The notes beneath the pieces are model-generated. The model was given only the letters and a program-made list of their open reading frames with translations. It was not told where the DNA came from and made no database searches. A program made the translations under genes and the position numbers. DNA of 64,000 bases from Microbacterium sp. Se63.02b (GTDB lineage Bacteria > Actinomycetota > Actinomycetes > Actinomycetales > Microbacteriaceae), in NCBI RefSeq assembly GCF_014171575.1, contig NZ_CP050453.1:496001-560000 (forward strand). Direction: 5' to 3'. Of this stretch, positions 10,106 through 20,780 are shown in pieces. Position 1 is the stretch's first letter; each line of letters opens with the position of its first letter.

Positions 10106-11429
10106 CTAACGGCGCGCCGGGGCGGGGTGGCGACGGATCGTCGCGCTGACGAGAGCGGCGACGGCGCAGAGGCCCGCGGCGGCGAACCACGCGAACGTAT
10201 AGTGCCCGGTATGGTCGCGGACGAGTCCGGCGAGCACCGAGGCGATCCCGGCGCCGACCTGGTGCGCCGCGAACACCCAGCCGAAGACGAGCGGACCCCT
10301 GTCGCCGAACACCTCGCGGCACAGGGCGATCGTCGGGGGCACGGTAGCCACCCAGTCGAGCCCGTAGATCACGATGAAGACGATGATGCTGGGCTGCACC
10401 TCGGCCGAGAGCAGGCTGGGCAGGAACAGCAGGCTCACTCCGCGCAGCGCGTAGTACGCGGCGAGCAGGATGCGCGGATTCACGCGGTCGGTGAGCCAGC
10501 CAGAGAACACGGTCCCCACGATGTCGAAGACGCCGACCACCGCGAGCAGCCCGCGGCGGTCGTGGTCGCCATCCCGTGGTCGTGCGCGCTGGGGATGAAG
10601 TGCGTGCCGATGAGGCCGTTGGTCGTCGCGCCGCAGATCGCGAAACCGATCGCCAAGGCCCAGAAGGTCTTCGTCCTGGCGGCATCCCGCAGTGTGGTCA
10701 GTGCCAGTCGAGCTGCGCCCCACGCCGAGCCTCGGGAGTGTCCACGGGAGCCGCGACGGGTGCGGTATCGCCGTAGCGCGCGACGCCGAGGTCGCTCGGA
10801 CGATTGCGCAGGAAGATCCACACGAGCGGCATCACCGCGAGGGCGCCGCCCGCGATGATGAGGGAGGCGCCGCGCCATCCGATGTCTTCGGCGGCGGTCG
10901 CGATCACGGGGAGGAAGATGAGCTGCCCGGTGGCGCTGCCCGCGGTGAGCACCCCGGAGACCAGCCCTCGCCGAGTGGCGAACCACGTGTCGGTGATGGT
11001 GGCAGCGAACACGAGGGCCATGGATCCGGTGCCGAGGCCGATCAGCACGCCCCAGGTGAGGATGAGTTGCCCAGGAGTGGCGACGAAGACGCTGAGGGCC
11101 GAGCCTGCGCCGATCACGAACAGCGCGACGACCGTCACCGCACGGATGCCGAAGCGCTGCATGAGCGCCGCCGCGAACGGGGCCGTGAGCCCGAACAGCA
11201 GCAGGTTGACGGTCACGGCGAGCGAGAGCTCGGCGGTGGTCCAGCCGAACTCGTCCTGCAGCGGCACCATCAGGACTCCGGGTGCGGCGCGGAAACCGGC
11301 CGCGCCGATCAGGGCGATCAACGCGACGAGCGCGACGGTCCAGGCGGGGTGGACGCGGCGGGTGCGGGGCGCGGCGTGGTCGGTCGGACCCGCGGCGTCG
11401 GACGGGTCCTCGACGGACTCGGCGGTCAT
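10106..11429 (-). pseudogene. MFS transporter, two frameshifts
   Basis: About 441 residues of a 12-helix major facilitator, similar to the oxalate/formate and monocarboxylate antiporter group. The N-terminal helices (HPAWTVALVALIALIGAAGF, then TTAELSLAVTVNLLLFGL) are in one frame, TKTFWALAIGFAICGATTNG in a second, and GVFDIVGTVFSGWLTDRVNP to the end in a third. Restoring one G at each of the C runs 10718-10721 and 10550-10552 joins them into RRGAARLALTTLRD and TTAAGLLAVVGVFD. The ATG overlaps the stop of the HxlR gene, so the regulator and transporter form one unit. Substrate unknown; it may export or import an organic acid. Confidence 0.8.
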
Positions 11430-11904
11430 GCTGTGCGTCCGGTGAAGAGGGCGAAGGCTCCGCGCCCATGCTGCGCCGGCTCCAGCGGGTGCTGTCGGCA
11501 TCGAGCGGGGCGGCGCAGACCGCACACCAGTCGGCCGACTCGGCGGGGGTGCCGCAACGTCCGCAGCCGACTGTGAGTCCCCAAGGACCCTCCGGATCGG
11601 TGCGGCGGGTGAAACGCGCATAGGCGTGCAGGATCGGAAGGGTCTCGCGTCCGGCATCGGTCAGTCGATAGCCGCTGCGCGTGTCGCCGGGGTGCTCTCG
11701 GGCCAGGAGCCCGGCTTCCGTCATGGCGTTCAGGCGACGGGAGAGCACGGAGTCTGCGGCGCCCGTCGTGTCACGCAGCTGGTCGAAACGCGTGCGGCCG
11801 GAGAACAGCTCGCGGAGGATCAGAAGCACCCAGGGATCGGCGAGCACGTCGGCGGAGCGGGCGATCGGGCAGGTCGCGGACGACCAGTCGGAGCGGAGCG
11901 GCAT
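11426..11904 (-). pseudogene. HxlR-family regulator with C-terminal zinc-ribbon-like tail, frameshift near its end
   Basis: About 159 residues. The winged helix is typical of HxlR proteins (RSADVLADPWVLLILREL, then RFDQLRDTTGAADSVLSRRL). A Cys-rich tail, CGRCGTPAESADWCAVC, could bind metal. The frame is lost near 11495; with one C restored the end reads QHPLEPAQHGRGAFALFTG and its TGA overlaps the ATG of the MFS gene. HxlR proteins sense reactive electrophiles or redox change. This one probably controls the co-transcribed MFS gene and itself. Confidence 0.75.
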
Positions 11905-11911
11905 CCGCCCA

Positions 11912-11926
11912 CTTTCTTGAAGAAAG
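11912..11926. promoter_or_regulatory. Candidate HxlR operator, 15-bp palindrome
   Basis: CTTTCTTGAAGAAAG is a palindrome with 7-bp arms around one central base. It starts 8 bases upstream of the HxlR start codon and is AT-rich in a GC-rich surround. Autoregulation by the HxlR protein is the simplest reading. Confidence 0.5.
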
Positions 11927-12031
11927 CTCGAGATGTCAACCGCAGCGCTTCACGTTGGCAGGATTCCTGTCGGCATTCGGCCGAAATCCGCGGACGCACC
12001 CGAGGGGTGGGTGCGGGTGCGGACCCGGGGG

Positions 12032-13308
12032 CTACTCGGCGACGCGGGCGGCGATGTCGGTGCGGTACTGCGATCCCTCGAGGCGGATGTGGGAGATCGC
12101 CTCGTAGGCGCGGTCACGCGCGGTGCGGAAGTCCGCGGCCACCGCCACCACGTTCAGCACGCGGCCGCCCGTCGCGATGAGGTTGCCGCCGGGGGCATCG
12201 GGGCTCGCGGTCGCGGCATGCACGAGGCGGACGCCCTCGACGGCGGCGGCATCCGCGAGGCCCTCGATCGGTCGACCGGTCTGCGGCGCCTCGGGGTAGC
12301 CCTCGCTGGCGAGCACGACCGTGATCGCCACATCGTCACTGAAAACGGGCTCGGGCTGGTCTTCGAGGGTGCCGGATGCCGCGGCGAACAGCAGCTCCGA
12401 CAGCGGGGTCACCAGGCGGGGCAGCACGATCTGCGTCTCGGGGTCGCCGAAGCGGGCGTTGAACTCGATCACGCGCACACCCGCGGGGGTGAGGATGAGC
12501 CCGGCGTAGAGCAGTCCGATGAACGGCGTGCCCTCGGCGTCGAGCTGCCACACCACCGGAGTGCCACGTCACGGGTGACCTCTTCGACGAACGCCTTCTC
12601 GCTGCCGAACTGCTCGGCCAGCCAGGGCAGCGGAGAGTAGGCGCCCATGCCGCCGGTGTTGGGTCCGGCGTCGCCGTCGAGCGCGCGCTTGAAGTCCTGC
12701 GCGGGGCTGAGGGCGCGCACCGTGTCGCCGTCGCTCAGGAAGAACAGCGAGACCTCGGGCCCGGAGAGGAACTCCTCGATCAGGACCGGGCCGGCGGGGA
12801 GGTACTGCTCGGCGTGGGCCAGCGCCTCGACGCGGTCGGAGGTGACGATGACGCCCTTGCCCGCGGCGAGACCGTCGGCTTTGACGACATAGGGTGCGCC
12901 CAGGTCGTCGAACGCGGCCTCGACCTCTGCCGTGCTGGCGGCGCGGAGCGCGCGACCGGTCGGCACACCCGCCGCGTCCATGACCCGCTTCGCGAACGAC
13001 TTCGAGCCTTCGAGCTGCGCGGCCGCCTTGCCGGGGCCGAAGACGGGGATGCCGCGCACGCGCAGAGCGTCGGCGACTCCGGCGACGAGCGGGGCCTCGG
13101 GGCCCACGACGACGAGGTCGATGGCGTGCTCGTGGGAGAACGCGGTGACCGCCGCGCCGTCGAGAGGATCGAGCGCGACGGGGGTCGCGTCCTGCGCGAT
13201 TCCCGCGTTGCCGGGAGCGACGAAGATCTCGTGCTCCGTCTGCTCTGCCCGCAGGGCGAGGATGATCGCGTGCTCACGGGCACCGGAACCGAGGACGAGG
13301 ATCTTCAC
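12032..13308 (-). pseudogene. purD: Phosphoribosylamine-glycine ligase (PurD), one frameshift, probably functional
   Basis: About 425 residues, the normal PurD length. PurD joins glycine to 5-phosphoribosylamine with ATP, the second step of purine synthesis. The N-terminal domain starts MKILVLGSGAREHAI. The ATP-grasp part holds APYVVKADGLAAGKGV and GPEVSLFFLSDG, then NTGGMGAYSPLP. After the shift the conserved ARFGDPETQIVLPRL is seen. Adding one G at the GG of 12558-12559 gives VALPVVWQLDAEGTPF without a gap. Since this is a housekeeping gene, the break is very likely an error in the sequence. The Nudix gene is upstream on the same strand. Confidence 0.93.
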
Positions 13309-13364
13309 CCGTCCAGACTACCGAGGGTCGCGGTCCGGGTTTCGGCCCGAGCCGGAGGGGCGGG

Positions 13365-14039
13365 TCAGAGCTCGATCGGACGCTCCACCGCCGCGTCCCA
13401 CGGCACCGTCCACCCGGCCGCGTCGAAGAGGGCGTCGAGGACCATCGCGGTGAAGCCCCAGACGATCGTGCCGTCGACGTCGAATGCCGGTCCGCGGAAG
13501 GTGTGGCCCATCCGGGACAGGGTCGACGTGAATCGGGTCGCGGGGTCGAGCAGCTGTGCGACGGGGACCCGGAAGACCTCGACCGTCTCGGCGTGGTCGA
13601 CCGCGACGACCCGCGACGGCGACTGCCACCACGCCAGCACCGGGGTGACCAGGTGGTTGCTCGCGGCGAGCGGGATGGCGGGCAGCGTCGCGAGGATCTC
13701 GACACCGCGGGGATCGAGTCCGGTCTCCTCCTCGGCCTCGCGCAGCGCCGTGGCGACGACATCCGCGTCGTCCGTCTCCACGCGTCCGCCGGGGAACGAG
13801 ACCTGGCCGGGGTGCGACGACAGAGTGGGCGCGCGACGCTGCAGCAGGACGTCGAGGTCGCGGGCGACCGCAGCGTCGGCGGTGGGTGCGGGGATGCGAT
13901 CGAGCACGCCGAACAGGATGAGGACGGCGGCATCGTTGGCGCTGTGCGGATCGGCGAGCTGAGGGACGCGAACGCCCCACGAGTGATCGGCCACCGCGGC
14001 GAGCAGCTCGGCGCGGGCGCCCTGGGGATGCATGCTCAT
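13365..14039 (-). CDS. Nudix hydrolase, CoA pyrophosphatase-like
   Basis: 224 residues. The Nudix box is complete: GGRVETDDADVV followed by ATALREAEEETGL, preceded by SSHPGQVSFPGG, which is characteristic of the CoA/acyl-CoA diphosphatase (NudL, YeaB-type) group. The Nudix box residues bind magnesium and cleave a diphosphate bond. ATG at 14039 (MSMHPQGARAELL) is preferred over an upstream GTG-type start at 14063. It lies upstream of purD on the same strand and divergent from the sterol-carrier-like gene. CoA turnover is the best guess. Confidence 0.8.
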   Translation of the reverse strand: MSMHPQGARAELLAAVADHSWGVRVPQLADPHSANDAAVLILFGVLDRIPAPTADAAVARDLDVLLQRRAPTLSSHPGQVSFPGGRVETDDADVVATALREAEEETGLDPRGVEILATLPAIPLAASNHLVTPVLAWWQSPSRVVAVDHAETVEVFRVPVAQLLDPATRFTSTLSRMGHTFRGPAFDVDGTIVWGFTAMVLDALFDAAGWTVPWDAAVERPIEL

Positions 14040-14088
14040 GCGTCCGAGCTTATGACTCGGCACGGACTCCCGGTCCTAGGCTGGAGGA

Positions 14089-14457
14089 ATGGCCAGGAAG
14101 ATCGACGTCGCCGATGGGCGTGCCGCGCTCGACGCCGTGCGGACAGCGGCCGCCGGAGGCGTGAAGCCGCAGCGCACCGACCTCGCCACCGCCGTGCGGT
14201 ACCTGCTCCAGCTGCTCGACGAGAAGGCACCGGGCAACAGCGTCGAGGTGCGCGTGCCCCCGTTCGGTGCGGTGCAGGTCATCCAGGGCCCTCGTCACAC
14301 GCGGGGCACTCCACCGAACGTGGTCGAGATGGACGCGGTGACGTGGATCGGCGTCGCCACCGGCGCGGAGCGCTGGGCGGATGCCGCCGAGTCCGGACGC
14401 ATCCACGCCTCGGGCACCCGCGCCGACCTCGAGGACGTGCTTCCGGTGCGTCCCTGA
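14089..14457 (+). CDS. Sterol carrier family protein (bacterial SCP orthologue)
   Basis: 122 residues without a signal peptide. The sequence (MARKIDVADGRAALDAV; VEVRVPPFGAVQVIQGP; MDAVTWIGVATGAERW) matches the short actinobacterial SCP-2-like family that bears the name sterol carrier family protein. The function is unknown; a lipid-binding cavity is suggested by the fold only. As far as I recall, this gene usually sits beside purF/purM in actinobacteria. Here purF is 36 kb away. Confidence 0.7.
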   Translation: MARKIDVADGRAALDAVRTAAAGGVKPQRTDLATAVRYLLQLLDEKAPGNSVEVRVPPFGAVQVIQGPRHTRGTPPNVVEMDAVTWIGVATGAERWADAAESGRIHASGTRADLEDVLPVRP

Positions 14458-14499
14458 CGCCTCGCACGGGGTGGTAAGTCGCTTTCACGATTCTGATCA

Positions 14500-14522
14500 C
14501 AGGTGGATGAAGCGTTCACCTG
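14500..14522. promoter_or_regulatory. Inverted repeat upstream of phosphoesterase gene
   Basis: CAGGTG (14500-14505) and CACCTG (14517-14522) form an inverted repeat 80 bases before the phosphoesterase ATG, and the similarity extends outward into ATCA/TGAT. A second hairpin (GACGCCGCC, loop TAGCCT, GGCGGCGTC; 14543-14566) follows. The first looks like an operator. The second could be a terminator of the preceding gene or part of the leader. Confidence 0.35.
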
Positions 14523-14602
14523 ATGTTGGAGCTGCCGTCACCGACGCCGCCTAGCCTGGCGGCGTCGCACCCGCGGCATCCCTCACAGATGCGGAGCAGG
14601 CC

Positions 14603-15442
14603 ATGAAGCTCGTCCAGATCACCGATACCCACATCAGCCACCTGGGCGGCAGCCCGTCGTCGAACGCCGAGCGCTTCGTGGCATTCATCAACGACATGGA
14701 GCCCGACCTCGTCGTCCACACCGGCGACGTGACGATCCTCGACCCGGACGAGGACCGCGACCGCGTCGCCGCGAAGGAGATCCTGGCCGGGATCAGTGCG
14801 CCGCTGCTGGTCCTGCCGGGCAACCACGACGTGGGGGAGCCGGGTGACGACCCCTTCGGCGACCGTCCGGTGACGAGCGACCGGATCGCCGCATTCCGCG
14901 CGCACTTCGGCATCGACCGGTTCGTCGAGGTCGTCGACGGCTGGGCGGTGGTCGGCTTCAACAGCGAGCTCTTCGACTCCGGCCTGCCGGAGGAGGCGGA
15001 GCAGTGGACGTGGCTCGAGTCGCTTCCGGGGCAGGTCGGCCCGCGCCCTGTCGTGGTCTTCACCCACAAGCCCGTGTGGGCGTATGCGCCCGAGTACCAG
15101 AACACGCACCTCACGGTCGGTCCTGACTCGCTCCCGCGCCTCGAGGCGGTGCTCGCCCAGCTCGACGTGCGCGCATTCGGCAGTGGACACCTGCACCACT
15201 ACGCCCTCACCGAGCGGGAGGGCGCCGCGGTCGTATCGGCGCCCTCGACTGCGTTCGTGCACCGAGGGGCTGTGTCGGCCGACATCGTGGGCCCCGGTCT
15301 CGCGCAGCTCGGCGTGGTCGAGTACGAGCTGGGGGAGCGGGTGCTGCCCTCGTTCCGTGCCCCGCTCGACATCGTCGAGCCCGAGTTCCTCGAGGTCGAG
15401 CCGGCGCGCATCGCTCTCGACGCGATGGGCGTGACGCTCTGA
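14603..15442 (+). CDS. Calcineurin-like metallophosphoesterase (CpdA/Icc type)
   Basis: 279 residues with all five metal-binding motifs in order: DTHISH (8-13), GDVT near 44, GNHDV near 74, the histidine in FTHKPVW, and GHLHH near 194. This order is that of class III cyclic-nucleotide phosphodiesterases and related phosphodiesterases. Cytoplasmic, no signal. It immediately precedes the RpiR gene and the ABC operon that contains a second phosphoesterase, so a role in hydrolysing an imported phosphodiester is possible. A general cAMP phosphodiesterase is the alternative. Confidence 0.8.
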   Translation: MKLVQITDTHISHLGGSPSSNAERFVAFINDMEPDLVVHTGDVTILDPDEDRDRVAAKEILAGISAPLLVLPGNHDVGEPGDDPFGDRPVTSDRIAAFRAHFGIDRFVEVVDGWAVVGFNSELFDSGLPEEAEQWTWLESLPGQVGPRPVVVFTHKPVWAYAPEYQNTHLTVGPDSLPRLEAVLAQLDVRAFGSGHLHHYALTEREGAAVVSAPSTAFVHRGAVSADIVGPGLAQLGVVEYELGERVLPSFRAPLDIVEPEFLEVEPARIALDAMGVTL

Positions 15443-15527
15443 CCCCTCCGCCATCCGCCGCCCGCATCGTGCCGTCGTTCACCTCGGCGTCGCGATGCGG
15501 GCACCGACACGTGATAGACCGAAACCC

Positions 15528-16446
15528 ATGAACGTTCGCATCGCCGAGCCGCCGATCGGCGGGACCATCGATCACATCCTCTCCGTGCTGCCCTCGCTCA
15601 TCCCCAGTGCGCAGCGGGTGGCGCGCATCTGCGCCGAGCGTCCGGAAGACGTCGTGGAGATGTCGGGCGCCGACCTCGCCGCTGCGGCGGAGACCTCGCC
15701 GCCGACCGTGAGTCGCACCTGTCAGGCGCTCGGGTTCCAGGGCTTCCAGCACCTGCGGATGCTCCTGGTGCGCGACCTCGGGGCGGCGGCCAGGGCGTCA
15801 CGCTCCCGCGAGGCGGGGACGGCGGGGTGGCTGCAGGGGATCGCCGACGGCGCGGGCGAGATCCTGCGCACGTCTCTGGCGTCGGTCGATACGGCGGCTT
15901 TCGAATCGGCGGCCGACGCGATCGTCGCCGCTCCCCGGGTGCTACTGGTCGGCACCGGGGCGTCCGGCCCCGCGGCGCAGGGCATCGCGCTGAAGCTCAC
16001 GATCAACGGCAGGCCCTGCGAGGCGCCGGCCGACGGCGTCTCCCAGCAGCTGACCGCCAGGGTCCTCCGGCCCGGCGACGTCTGCGTCGTGGTCAGCTCG
16101 AGCGGCGCGAACATGGTCACCCTGGCTGCTGCTGCGGCTGCGCGGGAGGCGGGAGCCACGGTGGTCGGTGTGACGAGCTTCTCCCTCCGAGCTGGCCAAG
16201 TACGCCGACATCCTCCTGGTCGCCGGAGCACGGTTCCAGAGCTGGGATCAGGGCGCCGTGGGTGCGGGGCTCGTGCAGTACCTCCTGCTCTCGGTGCTCC
16301 AGCTCGCCGTGACGGACCGCATGGACGGCGACGACGACACCGAGCGCGTCCACTGGGCGATCCGCGACGAGCTCGGGGCGCTGGTCGCCGAGTCGACCGA
16401 CGGCGCCGACGTCGATGAGGCCGAAGCGGGCGGGGACGTGTCATAA
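15528..16446 (+). pseudogene. MurR/RpiR-family regulator, one frameshift
   Basis: About 306 residues. The N-terminal HTH_6 domain covers residues 10-85 (IPSAQRVARICAERPEDVVE; AAAAETSPPTVSRTCQALGF), and the SIS sugar-phosphate-binding domain begins near 130 (PRVLLVGTGASGPAAQGIAL, then CVVVSSSGANMVTLAAAAAA). The reading frame moves at 16183-16185, where two C appear missing from a run; SPSELAKYADILLVAG then follows. ATG at 15528 was chosen. RpiR proteins bind phosphorylated sugars. The gene stands just before the ABC operon in the same direction, with 129 bases between them holding the likely promoter. Confidence 0.85.
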
Positions 16447-16465
16447 CGTTCCCCGTCGCACCGTA

Positions 16466-16530
16466 CGGCGTTGACCTCTCGTTATCCGACAATTCACTTT
16501 CACTGCTCAGACTCTCTATGTAAGCGAATT
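16466..16530 (+). promoter_or_regulatory. Probable promoter region of the RpiR-linked ABC operon
   Basis: The 129-base gap between the RpiR stop and the ATPase start is locally AT-rich. It contains GTTGACC followed by TTATCCGACAATTCACTTTC and later CTCTATGTAAGC. TTGACC can serve as a -35 element. The -10 element is not certain, and no clean palindrome for RpiR could be picked out. Confidence 0.35.
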
Positions 16531-16575
16531 CCACGGGAGGGTCCCGCGCGTTAGGTCGCTTGCAGGAGGCGACCC

Positions 16576-17721
<1,146 letters not shown>

Positions 17722-17745
17722 CCCTCCACGCACCCCAGAGAGAAA

Positions 17746-19098
17746 ATGATGAACACTCGCATCCGCCGCGCCGCCTTCGCGGGCTTCGCCGCCCTCACGG
17801 TCGCCGCCCTCGCCGGCTGTGCCACGTCGGCCGCCTCCACGGAGAACGCCGCAGGGAGCATGGCGACCCTGTCCGCCGACGACGAGGTGACCATCACCTT
17901 CGAGTCGTACAACCTGTCCAACGCCGGCATCTGGTCGGACACGATCACGAACCTGATCGACGAATTCATGGCCGAGCACCCGAACATCACGGTCGAGGCG
18001 CAGCCCTCGAGCTCGGCATCCACCGCGGGCAGCGTGCAGCAGCAGGTCCTCGCCGGCGGAGCGCCCGACGTGGCCCAGCTCACGTTCAACGAACTGGACT
18101 TCGCCGCGACCACGCTCGGCGCGCAGAACCTCAGCGCCGTCGTCGGCGAGGAGGGACTCGACGAGGAATTCGGCGGAGACCACCCGTACCACGAGCGGGC
18201 ACGCGCGCTGGCGGACTGGGACGGCGCGACCTACGGGATCCCGTACGTGTTCTCGACCCCGGTGCTCTGGATCAACGAGGACCTCTTCGCGCAGGCCGGA
18301 CTCGACCCCGAGACGGCGGATCTGTCGACGTGGGATGCCGTCCAGGCCGCGGGCGAGAAGATCACCGCGGCGACCGGTCAGCCATCCGTCAGCGTCACCT
18401 GCACCGTCACGGGCGGCAGCTGGTGCATGCAGGGCCTGTTCCTGTCGGACGGCGCCCAGGTGCTCAGCGACGACCGCTCGACGATCGAGTTCGGCTCCGA
18501 TGCCGCGGTCGACACCGTGCAGACCTTCCGTGACATGTTCGACGCCGGGGTCCTCGCCAACCAGGACTCGGTGTCGATGTACGAGGCCTTCGCCCAGGGC
18601 AAGACCGCGATCCACGTGAACACGTCTGCGCTGCAGGCCGCGTTCATGGGCGGCGCCGCATCCGGCGGCTGGACGCTCGACGCCCGCACGCTGCCCGCGT
18701 TCGGCGACTCCGCCGTCGTGCCGACCAACTCCGGATCGTTCCTGGCGATGTTCTCGACCGACCCGAAGAAGCAGGCGGCCGCGTGGGAGCTCATCCAGTG
18801 GATGACGAGTGAGCACGCCTACGAGATCATCTCCACCGAGATCGGCTACCTGCCGCTGCGCAACACCATGACCGAAGAGGGCGGCCCGCTCTACGAGTGG
18901 GTCGAGGCGAACCCCCTCGTCAAGCCCAACCTCGAGCAGCTCGACGCTCTCGAGCCCTGGGTCTCCTACCCGGGCGACAGCTACGCACAGGTCGACACCG
19001 TGCTCGCCACGGCGATCGAGGAGTCGATCTTCTACGGCGCCGACGTCGACACCTCGATGCAGGACGCCGCGAAGCGCGCCCAGGGACTGATCGAATGA
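17746..19098 (+). CDS. ABC transporter substrate-binding lipoprotein
   Basis: 450 residues. Signal peptide with lipobox: TRIRRAAFAGFAALTVAALA then GC at about residues 23-25. Mature region of the UgpB/MalE family 1 type (VTITFESYNLSNAGIWSDTI; GGAPDVAQLTFNELDF; later AAWELIQWMTSEHAYEIIS). ATG at 17746 with a second ATG at 17749. Its TGA overlaps the ATG of the phosphatase gene by 4 bases. The ligand is unknown; phosphodiester or phosphosugar compounds are suggested by the neighbours. Confidence 0.88.
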   Translation: MMNTRIRRAAFAGFAALTVAALAGCATSAASTENAAGSMATLSADDEVTITFESYNLSNAGIWSDTITNLIDEFMAEHPNITVEAQPSSSASTAGSVQQQVLAGGAPDVAQLTFNELDFAATTLGAQNLSAVVGEEGLDEEFGGDHPYHERARALADWDGATYGIPYVFSTPVLWINEDLFAQAGLDPETADLSTWDAVQAAGEKITAATGQPSVSVTCTVTGGSWCMQGLFLSDGAQVLSDDRSTIEFGSDAAVDTVQTFRDMFDAGVLANQDSVSMYEAFAQGKTAIHVNTSALQAAFMGGAASGGWTLDARTLPAFGDSAVVPTNSGSFLAMFSTDPKKQAAAWELIQWMTSEHAYEIISTEIGYLPLRNTMTEEGGPLYEWVEANPLVKPNLEQLDALEPWVSYPGDSYAQVDTVLATAIEESIFYGADVDTSMQDAAKRAQGLIE

Positions 19099-19847
19099 GC
19101 ATCGCCGAAGGAACCCCCGTCCGTCGCCACTCGACACCCGGCGTCTACAACCTGCGCGACACCGGCGGGTACCGCGCCGCGGGAGGCACCTCCCGGTGGG
19201 GCAAGCTCTTCCGCTCCGACGCGCTGCACCTGCTGGACGCGTCCGGGAGGTCGCTGATCGCCGAGCTGGGGATCGCGCACGTGATCGACCTGCGCGGTGC
19301 CGACGAGCTGCGCACCGCGCCCAGCGCTCTGGACGGGGTCGCGGTGCAGGTCCATCACCTGCCGGTGTTCGACGATGCCGCGCCTGCCTCCCAGGCCGAC
19401 ATGCGCCTGGGCCTCGCGCCGATCTACGACCACATGGTCGACCGGCGCGGCGCCCAGCTGGCGGATGCGGTGCGGGTGATCGCCGCGGCCGACGACGACG
19501 AGGCCGTGCTCGTGCACTGCACCGCCGGGAAGGATCGGACCGGGCTCGTGATCGCCTTCGCGCTCAGCGCGGCCGGCGTCGATCGCGACGAGGTCGTGGC
19601 CGACTATGCCCAGACCGCCGACAACCTGCGTGGCGAATGGGCGGAGCGGATGCTCGCGGGATTCCGCGCGAGCGGCGGCGAGCTCACGCCGGAGATCGTC
19701 GAACTCGTCACGGCGAGTCCGGCCGAGGTGCTCGACGTGCTGCTCGCCCGCATCGAGAAGGAACACGGCTCCGTACGCAGCTACCTCGGGGCGAACGGCC
19801 TGTCCGCCCCGGATCTCGACCGCCTCGCCGCGGTCCTGGTCCATTGA
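19095..19847 (+). CDS. Tyrosine-phosphatase-fold hydrolase (Y_phosphatase3 type)
   Basis: 250 residues. The P-loop HCTAGKDRTG (near residue 139) has the catalytic cysteine and arginine of cysteine-based phosphatases. The N-terminal NLRDTGGY and FRSDALHLLD motifs are those of the Y_phosphatase3 family (PtpB/LipA-like). No signal peptide, so cytoplasmic. It is coupled to the binding-protein gene by an ATGA overlap, which is unusual for such enzymes and suggests it dephosphorylates the imported compound rather than a protein. Protein- or lipid-phosphatase activity is the alternative. Confidence 0.85.
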   Translation: MSIAEGTPVRRHSTPGVYNLRDTGGYRAAGGTSRWGKLFRSDALHLLDASGRSLIAELGIAHVIDLRGADELRTAPSALDGVAVQVHHLPVFDDAAPASQADMRLGLAPIYDHMVDRRGAQLADAVRVIAAADDDEAVLVHCTAGKDRTGLVIAFALSAAGVDRDEVVADYAQTADNLRGEWAERMLAGFRASGGELTPEIVELVTASPAEVLDVLLARIEKEHGSVRSYLGANGLSAPDLDRLAAVLVH

Positions 19848-19872
19848 GACGAAACCCCTGAAAGGACCACAC

Positions 19873-20778
19873 ATGAACGACTTCGACGGGCAGTTCCCCG
19901 CCCCCGAGCACTTCATCCTGCACGTCTCCGACACGCACTTCGTCGGCGACGGCGACCTGCTGCACGACCGCATCGACTCCGACAAGAACCTGGCGGAGCT
20001 GTTCGACGGCTTCGCCAAGTCGAACACCCGCCCCGAGGCGATCGTGTTCACGGGCGACCTCGCCGACACGGGTCGCCCCGACGCCTATCGCCGGCTGCGT
20101 GAGTTGGTCGAGCCCGCCGCCGAGCGCCTGGGCGCGCAGGTGATCTGGGTGATGGGCAACCACGACGAGCGTGTCGCGTTCCGGCAGGGTCTCCTCGACG
20201 AGACCGCAGACGAGAGCGAGCCGGTCGACCGGGTGTTCGACATCAACGGCCTGCGCATCATCGCGCTGGACTCCACCGTCCCGGGACACCACCACGGGGA
20301 GATCACCGAGGAGCAGCTGGCGTGGCTGTCCGATGTCCTCGCCGTGCCGGCGCCGGATGGGACGCTGATCGCGCTGCACCACCCGCCGGTGCCGAGCCCG
20401 CTCGGACTCATCGCCCTCGTCGAGCTCAAGAACCAGGAGCGTCTCGCCGAGGTGATCCGCGGAACGGATGTGCGCGGCGTGCTGGGCGGCCACCTGCACT
20501 ACTCGACCCACAGCACCTTCGCCGGCGTCCCGGTGTCGGTGGCATCGGCCACCTGCTACACGCAGGACCTCAACGTGGTGTACCCGGCGGCGCGCGGACA
20601 GGACGGCGCGCAGTCGTACAACCTCGTGCACGTCTACGGCGACCGGGTGCTGCACTCCACCGTCCCGATCGGGCAGTACCCGACCGTGTACGAGATGACG
20701 ACGGAGATGCTCGAGGGGTTCATGAAGATGAGCGCCGAAGAGCGTCTCGAAGCGGCATCCGCGTCGATGCAGAGCTGA
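19873..20778 (+). CDS. Calcineurin-like phosphodiesterase
   Basis: 301 residues. Metal ligands appear in order: SDTHFVG, FTGDLADTG, MGNHDER, LHHPPVP and GGHLHYS. This is the class III cyclic-nucleotide or glycerophosphodiester phosphodiesterase pattern. Cytoplasmic. It lies between the phosphatase and the two permeases, 25 bases after the former and 2 bases before the latter, so it is certainly in the same operon. With the phosphatase it could split an imported phosphodiester and remove its phosphate in two steps. Confidence 0.85.
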   Translation: MNDFDGQFPAPEHFILHVSDTHFVGDGDLLHDRIDSDKNLAELFDGFAKSNTRPEAIVFTGDLADTGRPDAYRRLRELVEPAAERLGAQVIWVMGNHDERVAFRQGLLDETADESEPVDRVFDINGLRIIALDSTVPGHHHGEITEEQLAWLSDVLAVPAPDGTLIALHHPPVPSPLGLIALVELKNQERLAEVIRGTDVRGVLGGHLHYSTHSTFAGVPVSVASATCYTQDLNVVYPAARGQDGAQSYNLVHVYGDRVLHSTVPIGQYPTVYEMTTEMLEGFMKMSAEERLEAASASMQS

Positions 20779-20780
20779 CC